A DNA stretch of 64,000 nt from an uncultured Sphingomonadaceae bacterium (lineage in GTDB: Bacteria; Pseudomonadota; Alphaproteobacteria; Sphingomonadales; Sphingomonadaceae). Below the pieces are notes generated by a model, which had not been told where the DNA came from, did not search any database, and worked only from the letters and a program-made list of their open reading frames with translations. The position numbers were made by a program, and so were the translations under genes. How positions within the stretch are numbered: position 1 is the stretch's first letter; every line of letters begins with the position of its first letter. The stretch lies in assembly GCA_947494305.1 (NCBI GenBank), contig CANLUL010000002.1:429727-493726 (forward strand). The letters run 5' to 3'. Positions 44,001 through 53,003 of the stretch are shown one piece after another.

Positions 44001-44504
44001 AGAAACACGCGGATCAAGACGGATGATATCTCGGATGTCCCGAGAGATGGATGGAAAAGCTTCGAGGGTCTCTAATCCAAAAGACTGACCTGGGCCAGTT
44101 GCCAATTGGGTCGACAAAACGCGAGCACCGGTCACTACGATCACGCTTTCGTTTGCGCTTGAGTCCAGAGAAAACCTAAAGGATCTATTGCCCTGCAAAT
44201 TAATGAACTGATTTTCAATCGTCTGTCCCTGAAATCCCGACGCATTGGCAGTAACTGTATAAGGTCCACCGGGGACAAGACTTTCTGCCCGGAAAGCACC
44301 GTTGGCATTGGTCGTTGTTTGCCGAGATTGCCCCGTTCGTGTATCGGTAATAGTAACCGTTGCACCCGACAGAGGATTGCCATCTGCATCGTTAACAGAG
44401 CCCTCAACACCAGATGTAATTTGTTGTGCTGCAGCTGGAGCGGCCATCATTGTGGCGGCGGAAAGGCTGACAACACTGGCTGCTAATAGATATTTAATCT
44501 TCAT
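41091..44504 (-). CDS. Oar-like TonB-dependent outer-membrane receptor
   Basis: A 1137-residue receptor with a signal peptide (MKIKYLLAASVVSLSAATMM, ending AAPAAAQ). An N-terminal carboxypeptidase-regulatory-like domain (GVEGSVNDADGNPLSGATVT) comes next, then a plug (VIVVTGARVL, DIRDIIRLDPRVSLDRDSE) and a long beta-barrel ending in KIQLGIRYEF with a terminal Phe. It is typical of Oar/SusC-type importers in sphingomonads, which take up large compounds with TonB energy. The 247-bp region before it (44505-44751) holds its promoter but no clear motif. The substrate is unknown. Confidence 0.93.
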   Translation of the reverse strand: MKIKYLLAASVVSLSAATMMAAPAAAQQITSGVEGSVNDADGNPLSGATVTITDTRTGQSRQTTTNANGAFRAESLVPGGPYTVTANASGFQGQTIENQFINLQGNRSFRFSLDSSANESVIVVTGARVLSTQLATGPGQSFGLETLEAFPSISRDIRDIIRLDPRVSLDRDSEVDRISCLGGNDRSNSFTVDGITQSDNFGLTDTPFAARSALPIPYDVIRETSVEFAPFDVEYGQFTGCAINVVTKSGENDFHGSAFFTFRDEGLRGDRVDGQDRTTLPFEEKRWGATLSGPIIPDRLFFFAGYEETDLPDAVDRGPAGSGLANEVDFVTQAQFDEFEQIARDIYGQDIGGYPGVTPETSVRYFGRLDAYITEDHRLEVTYQHLDESNVTPDTGSNNLTGLNSFNEQGTLSDYYSARLYSNWTDNFSTEIRVSRSDISDRQGPFGFNEAQDPNPTVRLAVGVIGPQENGLLSTGPSIFRSANALEQQVDQLKIKANLLHGDHDFTLGLEVNRLDVFNLFAINATGTLFFQNLDDFRNGLLTNGTGFPSGFTGADDVVDNDVNGGGIAATGSGDIRDTGAQFRRTIFSAYAQDEWQVNDQLNILLGGRVDWYSGDAPQHNPFFQQRYGYSNAVSFGRLDPLFLPRLGFAYELFNDGLFSNTKIKGGVGIFGGGDPTVWFSNGYSNTGFTASNGSTLAAGCAGLPMVNGQIDVVVGGQFTGFPQCAIDDASAVAGAGAGEVQSTDPNLKLPSVIRANLGVETTFGTDNGFFSDWNVKVDYIYSNFRNPLDWVDLTYAVDFREGINGLATDGRPFYSAVDPLLAGCNATYVSPGVYNNLSAACYGTRRENEYMLTNAGSFESHVASFLLSKNFRSGIFTDTGSVQVNMGYAFTDSQNRREARSSTGSSNFGKSAHFDILSPDASTSNYQTAHVFTFATNFREEFFGDYGTELGLVFVARSGRPYSLTFDRSPFSELSSSRDSALLYIPTGLNDPNLSPNSDPAAVQSLLDYVSGTNCKFTPGATISRNTCRADWFFDMDMRFSQEIPGPGKLFGANDRITLFADFDNVLNLLDSDWNVFRTVPGGNFAGGDGALVDVVDGDIDGQGRYIISGFNADDQVNLGTSASVWKIQLGIRYEF

Positions 44505-44751
44505 GGATTTCGATCCCCGTATAAAATCACAAAATGAAAAAGTCCCGACGGACTCTAGTTTTCAACGAGCGCTAAATTTGCGCATCCCCACCCTAAAAAC
44601 AGGCTCTCCATAGTTTGCAAAAATGACAGTTTTGTCTCAATCGCAACGTCTTTATCTCGCGATGCAGCAATTAGTTTTTATCCACAGATTATCAAGCTTT
44701 GTGTTTTTGTGGAGACAATTTGCGTGTTCTTCGACCCGCTATCCCGCTCAT

Positions 44752-45372
44752 TCAAGGGCTTAGCGAATTGATACGGTCCACAACAACATCAAAATCACCT
44801 TCAAAACCATGACCGGACTGTTGCGAATTTACAACGATGTCAGCATGACGCTTCGAGGGTTCAACATATTTCTCATGCATGGGATTCACTTGATCGGCGA
44901 AAACAGTGTTCACCGAGTCGGGGGTTCGTCCACGTTCCCTGACATCGCGATCCAATCGGCGGGCAAGTCGGTTGGGTGCGTCGCATTCCACGAATATTTT
45001 GAGGTCCAGCAATGCCCGCATCGGTTGGTGGTGCAATATCAATATACCATCGACCAAGATGACGGGCCGAGGCGCGGTATGCTCCGTTTCTTCTTTCGGT
45101 AGATGGGTGGGAAAATCATATAGTGGACGGTTGATAGCTTCGCCCGTTTTGAGTTGCGCAAGCTGTGCGCATAGATTGTCAAAATCCACAGCATCAGGAT
45201 GATCAAAATTCGGACCACCTTTGCCCGGCGGTGCATCGCCCAACCCGAAAAAATAGTCGTCTTGCGGCAGGATTACGGCCTTGTCCGGGCCCAGTCGTTC
45301 CAGCAGTCTGTCGGTAAGTGTGGACTTACCCGAACAGCTCCCGCCTGAAATGCCAATTGCTATTGGGTTCAC
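44752..45372 (-). CDS. Uridine-kinase-like P-loop nucleoside kinase
   Basis: A 206-residue P-loop kinase of the uridine/phosphoribulokinase superfamily: Walker A GGSCSGKST, the substrate-site strand ILPQDDYFFG, the HPDAVDFDNL segment typical of Udk, and the Walker B-like VILVDGILILHH. It transfers phosphate to a nucleoside or sugar. The start is GTG and overlaps the 2OG-oxygenase stop by 4 bp (GTGA). It is last in an operon with LOG, a CNT nucleoside transporter and the oxygenase, supporting nucleoside salvage. Confidence 0.87.
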   Translation of the reverse strand: MNPIAIGISGGSCSGKSTLTDRLLERLGPDKAVILPQDDYFFGLGDAPPGKGGPNFDHPDAVDFDNLCAQLAQLKTGEAINRPLYDFPTHLPKEETEHTAPRPVILVDGILILHHQPMRALLDLKIFVECDAPNRLARRLDRDVRERGRTPDSVNTVFADQVNPMHEKYVEPSKRHADIVVNSQQSGHGFEGDFDVVVDRINSLSP

Positions 45373-46307
45373 GCTAGGCCGATTTCGCGCAAACGCTGTA
45401 GCAAATATTCATGAGCCGTTATCGGGTCGGGGTAAAGATTGGGATGCTCTGCGTCCATACAATCGGGCAGTGTTTCGATCAGATAGTCCGGTCTGAAATG
45501 TAAGAAGAAGGGCATGGAATAGCGGGAATGATCCCGTCGTTCCGGCGGAGGATTGACGACGCGGTGTGTGGTGGATGGCAGCCTGTTATTGGTCAGTCGC
45601 TGCAGCATATCACCGATATTGACCGCCAGTTCACCCGGCTTTGGAGTAACGGGCCGCCAATTGCCTTGCTTGTCGAGCAACTCCAGTCCGGCTTCTTCAG
45701 CGCCAATCAGAAGCGTTATCGTATTGATATCTTCATGCGCTGCGGCTCGAACCGCCGGCGAATCTTCCGGCACTGGCGGATAGTGGATCAGCCGCATGAC
45801 CGAGTTTCCGTCGCGCACTGTGTCGTTGAAAAACTCAGGAGGCAGATTTAGAAATCGCGCAATCGCCGACAATATCCGGCTGCCGGCAAAGTCAAAAGCA
45901 GCGAACATTTCGCTGAAGGTTTCTTGAAATTCATCCAACTCTCTGGGCCAGACATTGGGCGGCATATAGGATTCAAAATCATGCCCGGGTGGCAGTTCCC
46001 GTCCGATATGCCAAAATTCCTTCAGGTCATGGATAGTCTGGTCCTTCGCCACTTCTGTGCCAAAAGGTGTGTAACCACGTGCACCGCCGCCGCCGGGAAT
46101 GTGGTAGCTGCGTTTCACGTCCTCCGGGAGCGCAAAGAACGCGCGGGACATATCTTCGGCGCGGGCGATCAGATCATTAGAAATACCGTGATCGGCAACA
46201 ACAGCAAAACCCCATTCAGAAAATGTCTGTCCGATCTGCTCGGAAAAAAGTTCCGGATCCTTGTCCGACAATGCAAGTGATACAGAGGATAGCGTCTGGT
46301 TGGTCAT
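45369..46307 (-). CDS. Isopenicillin-N-synthase-like 2OG-Fe(II) oxygenase
   Basis: A 312-residue non-heme iron oxygenase with a DIOX_N segment (FSEWGFAVVADHGI) and the jelly-roll core. The iron ligands are HxD in AAHEDINTITLL and the second His in STTHRVVNPP, and RYSMPFF carries the 2-oxoglutarate-binding R-x-S. Family members hydroxylate or desaturate small molecules. It lies between the CNT transporter (44 bp) and the kinase (4-bp overlap), so its substrate may be a nucleoside or base, in the way of thymine/uracil-type hydroxylation (inference). Confidence 0.9.
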   Translation of the reverse strand: MTNQTLSSVSLALSDKDPELFSEQIGQTFSEWGFAVVADHGISNDLIARAEDMSRAFFALPEDVKRSYHIPGGGGARGYTPFGTEVAKDQTIHDLKEFWHIGRELPPGHDFESYMPPNVWPRELDEFQETFSEMFAAFDFAGSRILSAIARFLNLPPEFFNDTVRDGNSVMRLIHYPPVPEDSPAVRAAAHEDINTITLLIGAEEAGLELLDKQGNWRPVTPKPGELAVNIGDMLQRLTNNRLPSTTHRVVNPPPERRDHSRYSMPFFLHFRPDYLIETLPDCMDAEHPNLYPDPITAHEYLLQRLREIGLA

Positions 46308-46351
46308 GCTATTAAGATGCGCTGCTTTGTGAATTTGTCAATCGGGTTCGA

Positions 46352-47584
46352 TCAGCCAATGGACAACATGAGCCCTGCCAATGCCGCGCTCATCAAGTTT
46401 GCCAACGATCCAGCGGCCAATGCCCTGATCCCCAACCGTGCGATGTTTGGGCGCTGGGTTGGAGCCAATCCACCGGTAACCGCCAATTGGATGGCAATGC
46501 TGCTGAAATTGGCAAAGCCGCAAAGTGCGAAAATAACAATAGCATTGGTGAGTGGGGAGATGCCCTCCTGCATCTTGCCCAGTTCGATGAAAGCAACAAA
46601 TTCGTTCAACACGACTTTGGTCCCGAATAAGCCGCCAGCTTGCATTGCCTCCTCCCAAGGGACACCGAGTAGAAACATGATTGGTGCAAACACATAGCCG
46701 ATGATCTTCTGGAAACTAAGGTCGGGATAGCCAAACCAGCCACCAACACCGCCCAACAAGCCGTTGGCCAACGCGACCAATGCAACAAAAGCCAGCACCA
46801 TCGCGCCAACGGCAACCGCCAGCTTCACACCAGTTTGCGCGCCCATGCCGGCGGCCATGATAATGTTCGCCGGCTTCTCTTCTTCATATTCAACATTGAC
46901 CAGCAAATCTTCCGGTGCCTTGTCATCCGGATTATCCGGCATGATGATCTTTGCCATTAAAATTCCACCTGGTGCAGACATGAATGCGGCGGCGAGCAGA
47001 TAATCAACCCGAATGCCCATTGCGGCATAAGCTGCAAGAATGGTTCCGGCGACACCAGCCATGCCCACGCTCATAACGGTGAACAGCTGTGATTGGGTCA
47101 GACTGGCGAGATAGGGACGGATGACCAGTGGTGATTCTGATTGCCCGACAAATATATTTGCCGCGGCGCAAAGCGACTCTACTTTTGATATACCGATGAT
47201 CTTCTGGATCGCGCCGCCCACCCATTTGATGATGAACTGCATGATGCCAAGATAATAGAGGATCGATATAAGGGCGGAAAAGAAGATGATGACTGGAAGG
47301 GCCGCAATGGCAAAGCTATTGCCGCCAATCTCTGGGTTAGCCAGCGGGCCGAAAATGAAATTTGTTCCGGCAGAGGCGTAACCCAGTAAATTGGACACGC
47401 CATTGGCCATCGCTTGAATGACGGCTTTGCCGGCGGGGACATAGAGCACAAGTAAAGCTATCCCGGCTTGCAATGCAAAGGCAGCACCCACCACCCGTAG
47501 TCGAATATTCTTGCGACCGTTGGAGAGCGCAAAAGCGACCAACAGAATTAATGCCATTCCGCAAAGCGAGTAAATAACAGCCAT
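46352..47584 (-). CDS. Concentrative nucleoside transporter (CNT/NupC family)
   Basis: A 410-residue inner-membrane permease driven by H+ or Na+. It shows the core CNT segments ANPEIGGNSFAIAALPVIIF, VESLCAAANIFVGQSESPLVI (the GQSESP nucleoside/cation site) and a late GFANFSSIAIQ. The N-terminal three helices are present, as in NupC. Its ATG overlaps the stop of the LOG gene by one base (TAATG). It brings nucleosides into the cell for the kinase of the same operon. Confidence 0.93.
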   Translation of the reverse strand: MAVIYSLCGMALILLVAFALSNGRKNIRLRVVGAAFALQAGIALLVLYVPAGKAVIQAMANGVSNLLGYASAGTNFIFGPLANPEIGGNSFAIAALPVIIFFSALISILYYLGIMQFIIKWVGGAIQKIIGISKVESLCAAANIFVGQSESPLVIRPYLASLTQSQLFTVMSVGMAGVAGTILAAYAAMGIRVDYLLAAAFMSAPGGILMAKIIMPDNPDDKAPEDLLVNVEYEEEKPANIIMAAGMGAQTGVKLAVAVGAMVLAFVALVALANGLLGGVGGWFGYPDLSFQKIIGYVFAPIMFLLGVPWEEAMQAGGLFGTKVVLNEFVAFIELGKMQEGISPLTNAIVIFALCGFANFSSIAIQLAVTGGLAPTQRPNIARLGIRALAAGSLANLMSAALAGLMLSIG

Positions 47585-48153
47585 TATAATGTGATCCCTT
47601 TGGTTGCAGTTTTACAAGCTTCAGTCAGCTGGTCGAGCACATCATCAATGGTATCGGACACAATTAACTGTTTCTGTCTTGTCCGGGACATGAACCCTTC
47701 GGCCGCAATCTTTTCAACCAGTTCAACCAGCGGGTCCCAATAGCCATTAATATTGAGCAGAGCGAAAGGCTTCGCATGATAGCCCAACGCGTTCCAGGTC
47801 CACGCTTCGAACAGTTCATCCAGCGTACCTATGCCGCCGGGCAATGCCACAAATGCATCGGTCAGATCGGTCATCTTGGCTTTGCGCTCATGCATGTTGG
47901 TGACGATATGCTGCTCGCTCAATCCATTGTGAGCCGCCTCAATTCCCACCAGCGTTTCAGGTATAACGCCGAAGGCTTTGCCGCCGCCCTCGAGAATAGT
48001 GTCCGCAATAATACCCATCAGGCCAAGTTTGCCACCACCATAGACCAGATCGATATTACGAGCGGTCATCGCAGACCCTAGTGCCCGCGTTGCCTCTGCG
48101 AACGAGGCGTCTTTTCCGGGGCTCGACCCACAATATACGGCTAGTCTTTGCAA
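47584..48153 (-). CDS. LOG-family phosphoribohydrolase
   Basis: A 189-residue Rossmann-fold protein of the LOG (lonely guy) family, which removes ribose 5-phosphate from nucleoside monophosphates such as AMP or cytokinin ribotides. Diagnostic motifs are VYCGSSPG, DLVYGGGKLGLMG, and PGGIGTLDELFEAWTW holding the catalytic PGGxGTxxE. The ORF track begins with a GTG at 48195, but only the TTG at 48153 has a ribosome site (GGGGA) and gives the usual N-terminus. It is the first gene of the nucleoside operon. Confidence 0.88.
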   Translation of the reverse strand: MQRLAVYCGSSPGKDASFAEATRALGSAMTARNIDLVYGGGKLGLMGIIADTILEGGGKAFGVIPETLVGIEAAHNGLSEQHIVTNMHERKAKMTDLTDAFVALPGGIGTLDELFEAWTWNALGYHAKPFALLNINGYWDPLVELVEKIAAEGFMSRTRQKQLIVSDTIDDVLDQLTEACKTATKGITL

Positions 48154-48261
48154 CGCGCGTCCCCTGAATGGTCTGATGCAGACATTCTGACCCACATATA
48201 GAAAAATTGCCGCTTGTTACTATTCCTTTTTTTTCGTGGGCGATCACGCTAGGCAATATGG

Positions 48262-48912
48262 ATGACGGAGACTGAAAAAACGAAACCTATATCACTGGGT
48301 CTATTTGTGATGACCGTAATTTACGGCGGTATGACTGTGCTCGCCGGAGTGTTGGGGTTTAAACAAGTTGCGCTTGGACCACTGGCGGTAGAAGCGGGCA
48401 TTTTTGCATTTCTGATGCTGGTTATATTGTCGAGTTCGATCGCTCAGCTTTATGGCAGGGATCAGGCCAACAAGATGGTTCTGTGGGGATTTGTGCCGCT
48501 CGCCCTCTCGGTCTTTTTGATATTCATTGTGCTTGGCTTACCGGCATCCGACAAAATGCCTCCGGAAAACTTGAGCGCCTTTGAAACGGTATTGGGCCAA
48601 ACGCCGCGAATCATGGCGGCCGGGCCGGTTGCCTATGGCGTTTCGCTCTTTCTCAATGTCTATATCTTCGACAAATTGCGGGGCACAGGTGGCGAAGGCA
48701 GTATCTGGATGATGGTGCGCGGCGGTATTGCCTCTGCGATTTCACAAGCGATCGATTCGGTTATCTTCATTACATTAGCCTTTTATGGAGAGTTTCCAAT
48801 TGGGCCGCTGTTGACGGGTCAGATATTGGCCAAAGTGGTATTGTCGGTTGTTCTCGTACCGCCGCTGGTTCTTGGTGTGGTTAAACTGGCGCAAAAACTG
48901 GATGCTCGCTAG
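48262..48912 (+). CDS. yhhQ: Queuosine-precursor transporter (VUT/YhhQ family)
   Basis: A 216-residue inner-membrane protein with six helices. The family segments are MTVIYGGMTVLAGVLGFKQV, FLMLVILSSSIAQLYGRDQA, SLFLNVYIFDKLRG and VRGGIASAISQAIDSVIFI, matching the QueT/YhhQ family that imports preQ0/preQ1 or related bases for tRNA queuosine. Queuosine synthesis genes are not in the window. Its end overlaps the start of the following lipoprotein gene by 11 bp, so the two are co-transcribed. Confidence 0.88.
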   Translation: MTETEKTKPISLGLFVMTVIYGGMTVLAGVLGFKQVALGPLAVEAGIFAFLMLVILSSSIAQLYGRDQANKMVLWGFVPLALSVFLIFIVLGLPASDKMPPENLSAFETVLGQTPRIMAAGPVAYGVSLFLNVYIFDKLRGTGGEGSIWMMVRGGIASAISQAIDSVIFITLAFYGEFPIGPLLTGQILAKVVLSVVLVPPLVLGVVKLAQKLDAR

Positions 48913-49669
48913 GCTATTCATCATATTGTGCAGCTTGGTTTTTGCACTCACCAGTTGCCAGGGAGCGGCGGAAAAGACGGTCCCAGCAGATACCAACATA
49001 GTGGCTGTTGTTGGTGCTATTCACGGCCAGCACAAGCGGAGTGAGCGTTATTCGCTGGACGTTTTAAAGAAAGCCATTCACGGATTTGATCCAGATGTTG
49101 TCCTGGTCGAATTGCCACAGGATCGCTTTAAAACAGCTTCAAAGAATTTCGATGCATTTGGTGAGGTGCGGGAGAACCGCGCTGATGATTTTCCGGAACT
49201 GGTGGACGTCGTTTTCCCGCTGCGCAAGGAAATGGGCTTTACAATAGTTCCGGTGGCCGCCTGGTCTAGGCAACTGGCCGATGATCGGCGAGCCAAATTA
49301 CAGCAACTGGAAAATGACCCGAAACGCGCCAAAGACTGGTCGGAATATCAAGCCGCCATTGCGGTCTACAATCGGTCCGTTTCCGGTAAATCGGACGATC
49401 CAAAATATATTCACGGCGGGGCCTATGATGAAGCTGTTAAAGCGAGACAGGAGACGTATCAGCAGCTGTTCGGAGAAGAATTGGGTGCAGGCGGATGGGC
49501 GAAAAGCAATAATGCCCATTTGACGTTGATAAACCAGGCGCTGGATGATGTAAGCGGCCAGCAGAAGCGGATTTTGATTCTGTTCGGAGCGTGGCATAAA
49601 TATAAAATTCGGGAAGACTTGGAAGCCCGATCGGACATTGTGATATCCGACGCAGCAGCGCTATTTTAG
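48902..49669 (+). CDS. TraB/ChaN-like lipoprotein
   Basis: A 255-residue protein with a lipoprotein signal: MLARLFIILCSLVFALTSCQG, lipobox LTSC, mature Cys at residue 18. The body resembles TraB/TikI/ChaN-like proteins, with the G-x-x-H-like strand VVGAIHGQHKRSE, the acidic LVELPQDRF and a second G-x-x-H-like strand near the end (LFGAWHKYKI). These could be metal or heme sites. I do not recognise a named family with certainty. The start is the ATG at 48902 inside the yhhQ end; the ORF track begins 18 codons earlier. Confidence 0.75.
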   Translation: MLARLFIILCSLVFALTSCQGAAEKTVPADTNIVAVVGAIHGQHKRSERYSLDVLKKAIHGFDPDVVLVELPQDRFKTASKNFDAFGEVRENRADDFPELVDVVFPLRKEMGFTIVPVAAWSRQLADDRRAKLQQLENDPKRAKDWSEYQAAIAVYNRSVSGKSDDPKYIHGGAYDEAVKARQETYQQLFGEELGAGGWAKSNNAHLTLINQALDDVSGQQKRILILFGAWHKYKIREDLEARSDIVISDAAALF

Positions 49670-49689
49670 CAGCCAAACACCTGATAAAA

Positions 49690-50289
49690 TTACAATAATT
49701 TCTTAGCCACTGCCAAATCATCCGGGGTGTCAATATCCAACATGTTGGATATTGCGAAAGTGATAGTGGCTGCGTTCAACAGCAAGGACCGTGCGCCTTT
49801 ATCTCCATTCAGAGAAGCCATCTTTTTGAACTGATCAGCCGGGAAAATGGCTGGCGGCATTATGTTCTCGCCGTTGGAGGAAGCCACAATCTTCACCTGT
49901 CCCAGCCGACGAAATTCCGCAACCAGCTGCTTAATGTTTTCGCTTGAAACAAAGGGCGCATCGGCAAGGCAGATACACAGAGCATCTGCCTTTACTGATT
50001 GCGCCTGTATCGCTGCCAGTCGGACCGAGGTTGACTGGCCCTCAGCAGCCTTTTCATTGCCCAGGATATTGTAACCGCTTTCACTCCAATGGTTTGTACA
50101 AGGATGCTCATCCTTCGGGGCGATGATAGTGGCGTTGAGAAACGGCAGGCTCTGCAAATTATCAGACACATAGAGGCCGAGCATTTTTTTACCCAGCAAT
50201 GCGGTCAGCTTGTCATGGTCACCAAATCTGCTCGACTGTCCCGCCGCCAAAATGGCCAGCATGATCGAGCTGTAATCCTGCTCGCTCAA
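49690..50289 (-). CDS. MocA-like molybdenum-cofactor nucleotidyltransferase
   Basis: A 199-residue NTP transferase of the MobA/MocA group, with the GTP/CTP-binding loop LAAGQSSRFGDHDKL, the LCICLADAPFVSS strand, and ending in the usual DTPDD. It would attach CMP to molybdopterin for xanthine-dehydrogenase-type enzymes. The start as given is a TTG overlapping the cytochrome c stop by 4 bp; an ATG at 50262 is an alternative. It lies behind iorA, iorB and the cytochrome gene, so it serves the molybdenum enzyme of this operon. Confidence 0.88.
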   Translation of the reverse strand: MSEQDYSSIMLAILAAGQSSRFGDHDKLTALLGKKMLGLYVSDNLQSLPFLNATIIAPKDEHPCTNHWSESGYNILGNEKAAEGQSTSVRLAAIQAQSVKADALCICLADAPFVSSENIKQLVAEFRRLGQVKIVASSNGENIMPPAIFPADQFKKMASLNGDKGARSLLLNAATITFAISNMLDIDTPDDLAVAKKLL

Positions 50290-50771
50290 GTGGCGGAGAG
50301 GCTTTTCAAATAGGTGATAATCGCATTACGCTGTCCAGCATCCTGCACCGCGCCGGCGACCATGGTTGTCCCCGGAACTTTTCCAGCCGGGTCAGCAATA
50401 TACGCGTCCAGCTCTGCATCGGTCCACGTTATGCCAGATGATTTGAGGGCCTCAGAATAGGCAAAATCTTCGCGCGCGCCGGCCTGTGATCCGACGGAAG
50501 CATATAAATTGGGGCCTGCTGTTGAAGGTGCATCGGCATCCACCACATGGCACCCACTACAGATTGCAAAGGCAGATTTTCCAGCCGCGATTAGCGCTGC
50601 TTCATCATTCTCTCCGGAAACTGTCGGTTCTTCTGCCGCTGCCTGTTGAACGGGCGGTGCCCCAGGTTCACGGACAATAATCTGTTCGACCGGTTCCGGT
50701 ACCGGGTCACTGCTGCAAGCGGCCAGAGCAAGCGCAGGCAAAACTGCCACGATGGCTGATAGAATTCTCAT
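50286..50771 (-). CDS. c-type cytochrome lipoprotein
   Basis: A 161-residue cytochrome c with a lipoprotein signal ([11 protein letters not shown]), a Pro/Glu-rich linker (residues about 20-55), a heme site CSGCH, and GTTMVAG probably carrying the Met ligand. It is class I, of the size of electron carriers that pair with molybdenum hydroxylases. GAGGAAATTG precedes the ATG at 50771. It is third in the operon after iorA and iorB, and would accept the electrons from the iron-sulfur subunit. Confidence 0.9.
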   Translation of the reverse strand: MRILSAIVAVLPALALAACSSDPVPEPVEQIIVREPGAPPVQQAAAEEPTVSGENDEAALIAAGKSAFAICSGCHVVDADAPSTAGPNLYASVGSQAGAREDFAYSEALKSSGITWTDAELDAYIADPAGKVPGTTMVAGAVQDAGQRNAIITYLKSLSAT

Positions 50772-50793
50772 CAATTTCCTCTCAAAATGACGA

Positions 50794-53001
50794 CTATGCG
50801 AAGCTGGTCTTGCTCAAGGGCAATTCCCGAACACGTTTGCCGGTCGCTGCAAATATTGCGTTGGTCACAGCTGGCGCAATAGGAGGTAGTCCGGGTTCAC
50901 CGCCACCGCCCAATCGCTTATGATCACCATTGATGATTTCCACTTCCACCTCCGGCATCTCGTTGATGCGAAGCATTGGATAATCGTGGAAGTTGCTTTG
51001 TTGGACGGCACCATCTTTGAGCGAAATCTCTCCATAGAGCGTGGCGGTCAAACCATAGACAATGGCGCTTTCCATTTGCGCAGTGAAGCCATCCGGATTG
51101 ACGACAAAGCCGGCATCAGCCGCCACGTAGACTTTTTTCACCTTTGGCTTTGCGCCAGTCATGTCGACTTCAGCAACTTGCGCGATAATCGAGCCAAAGG
51201 ACGGAACAAATGCGATTCCGCGGCCATGACCTTCGGGCATTGGTTTATCCCAACCCGACATTTCCGCTGCCTTGTCCAATATGGCCAGATGGCGTTTGGA
51301 ACCGGCCAGCAATTCGCGACGGAATGCATAGCCGTCTTTGCCGGCGGCAACGGCCATTTCGTCGACAAAAGATTCGATAAAGAAGCCATGCTGGCTATGA
51401 TCGACCGAACGCCAAGGACCAAAGCGGAGGTGGGTTGGCACATCGACTTTGCGGATCTTGTGATTGGCAATATTATAGTAAGGTACGGTTGGTGCTTCTT
51501 GTGGGTCGAATAAATGCGTATGGATATTGCTCCAGCTTACCGCATTACCATCTTTGTCCAGGCCACCTTCGAACCGGCTCGTTGCGGAAGGACGATAGTG
51601 ATCCTGCATCGTGTCTTCTTCGCGTGACCAGATCATCTTGATCGGGTATTTGGTTGCTTTGGCTAAGCGAACGGCCATTTCGATATTGTCATTTTCCGAA
51701 CGTCGACCAAAGCCGCCACCCAGATAGGCGTTGTGATAGCTCACATCCTCAAAATCGAGGCCAGCCGCCTCGGCAGCCGCTTTGCGTGCGCCCAGAGGAG
51801 ACTGGTGCCCGGCCCAGACATCGCATTTGCCATCGCGCACCCATGCTGTGCAGTTCATCGGCTCCATAGTGGCATGCGCGAGAAATGGAACTTTATACTC
51901 CGCTTCCACTTTGGTTGCGGCACGGGCAAACGCATCACTTACATCGCCTTCTTCAGTTTCCGTGTCACCGCCGTCGGTGCCAGCTTCGTTCAGATATTCG
52001 TCATAGCGTTTGAACAAGGCGGCATTGTCCAGCTTGTCGCCTTCTGTACCGGAATAAGTTGCATCAATTGTGTTGAGTGCTTGTTGCGCCTGCCAATAAC
52101 CATCGGCCACAACGGCAACAAAATCACCCATATTGAGGATCTGCAAAACGCCAGGCATTGTTTTAGCTGCTGTGGCATCCATCGCTTCCACTGTCGCGCC
52201 AACAACCGGAGCCGCCTTCACGGCCGCATATTTCATACCCGGTACTTTTGCATCAATACCGAAATCGGCAGACCCATCGACTTTCGCGGGAATGTCCGTA
52301 CGCGCAATTGGCTTACCCATCAGCGTGTATTTATCTGGTGATTTCAATTTTGGTTTGGCGGGCAGGCTTTGTTCAGCCGCCGCTGCAGCAAATTTTGCGT
52401 AGGGTTCGGATTTGCCACTCTTCGCGTGGTTCACCATGCTATTCGCAGTAGTGATTTCACTTTCGGCAACATCCCATTCGCTGGCTGCCGCTGCTACCAA
52501 CATTTCCCGAGCCGCGGCTCCCGCTGTTCGCATGGCGCGTTGACCTGTTCCACGTACGGAGAAACTACCGCCGGTAATTTGCAGGCCCATGGCTTGCACT
52601 AGTTCCAGGAAGCCGCCCGCTACTGTGGGTTCCAAAATTTCTGGCACCTCTAAATTGGGAGCAATAAACTCGCGGCCAATGCTGTCGGAGACATATTGAT
52701 CAATGGCTGGTGCTTCCAAAATTCGGACATTGGCCCAGTCCGCATCCATTTCATCGGCCAGCATCTGTGCCAATGCAGTAAAGGCCCCTTGGCCCATTTC
52801 AACATGCGGAATGATCGCCGTTATGGCGTTATCTGTACCAACCTTGACCCATGCGTTGAGCAATTCTTCGCCTTCGCCACTTGCTAATATGGGTTTTAAT
52901 TCGTCCGTCGGATTACCGGGGCGCACGGCCACACCAACAACCAAAGCTCCACCGGCGACAACTCCAGCACCAATGAATGCGCGTCTAGACCATTTACCCA
53001 T
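50794..53001 (-). CDS. Molybdopterin-binding subunit of an IorB-type aldehyde/isoquinoline oxidoreductase
   Basis: A 735-residue large subunit of an xanthine-dehydrogenase-family enzyme of the single-chain IorB type, with a twin-arginine signal ([11 protein letters not shown]). It has [19 protein letters not shown], the molybdopterin segments [11 protein letters not shown] and [12 protein letters not shown], and the active-site Glu in [15 protein letters not shown]. The start is the ATG at 53001, 2 bp after the iorA stop; the ORF track extends it by 35 unlikely codons. Tat export with a cytochrome c suggests a periplasmic aldehyde or heterocycle oxidase. Confidence 0.93.
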   Translation of the reverse strand: MGKWSRRAFIGAGVVAGGALVVGVAVRPGNPTDELKPILASGEGEELLNAWVKVGTDNAITAIIPHVEMGQGAFTALAQMLADEMDADWANVRILEAPAIDQYVSDSIGREFIAPNLEVPEILEPTVAGGFLELVQAMGLQITGGSFSVRGTGQRAMRTAGAAAREMLVAAAASEWDVAESEITTANSMVNHAKSGKSEPYAKFAAAAAEQSLPAKPKLKSPDKYTLMGKPIARTDIPAKVDGSADFGIDAKVPGMKYAAVKAAPVVGATVEAMDATAAKTMPGVLQILNMGDFVAVVADGYWQAQQALNTIDATYSGTEGDKLDNAALFKRYDEYLNEAGTDGGDTETEEGDVSDAFARAATKVEAEYKVPFLAHATMEPMNCTAWVRDGKCDVWAGHQSPLGARKAAAEAAGLDFEDVSYHNAYLGGGFGRRSENDNIEMAVRLAKATKYPIKMIWSREEDTMQDHYRPSATSRFEGGLDKDGNAVSWSNIHTHLFDPQEAPTVPYYNIANHKIRKVDVPTHLRFGPWRSVDHSQHGFFIESFVDEMAVAAGKDGYAFRRELLAGSKRHLAILDKAAEMSGWDKPMPEGHGRGIAFVPSFGSIIAQVAEVDMTGAKPKVKKVYVAADAGFVVNPDGFTAQMESAIVYGLTATLYGEISLKDGAVQQSNFHDYPMLRINEMPEVEVEIINGDHKRLGGGGEPGLPPIAPAVTNAIFAATGKRVRELPLSKTSFA

Positions 53002-53003
53002 GA

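Noticed and set aside
44678-44686. A perfect DnaA box (TTATCCACA) suggesting a replication origin
   Set aside because: It is a single copy in a receptor promoter region, with no dnaA, parAB or box cluster nearby.
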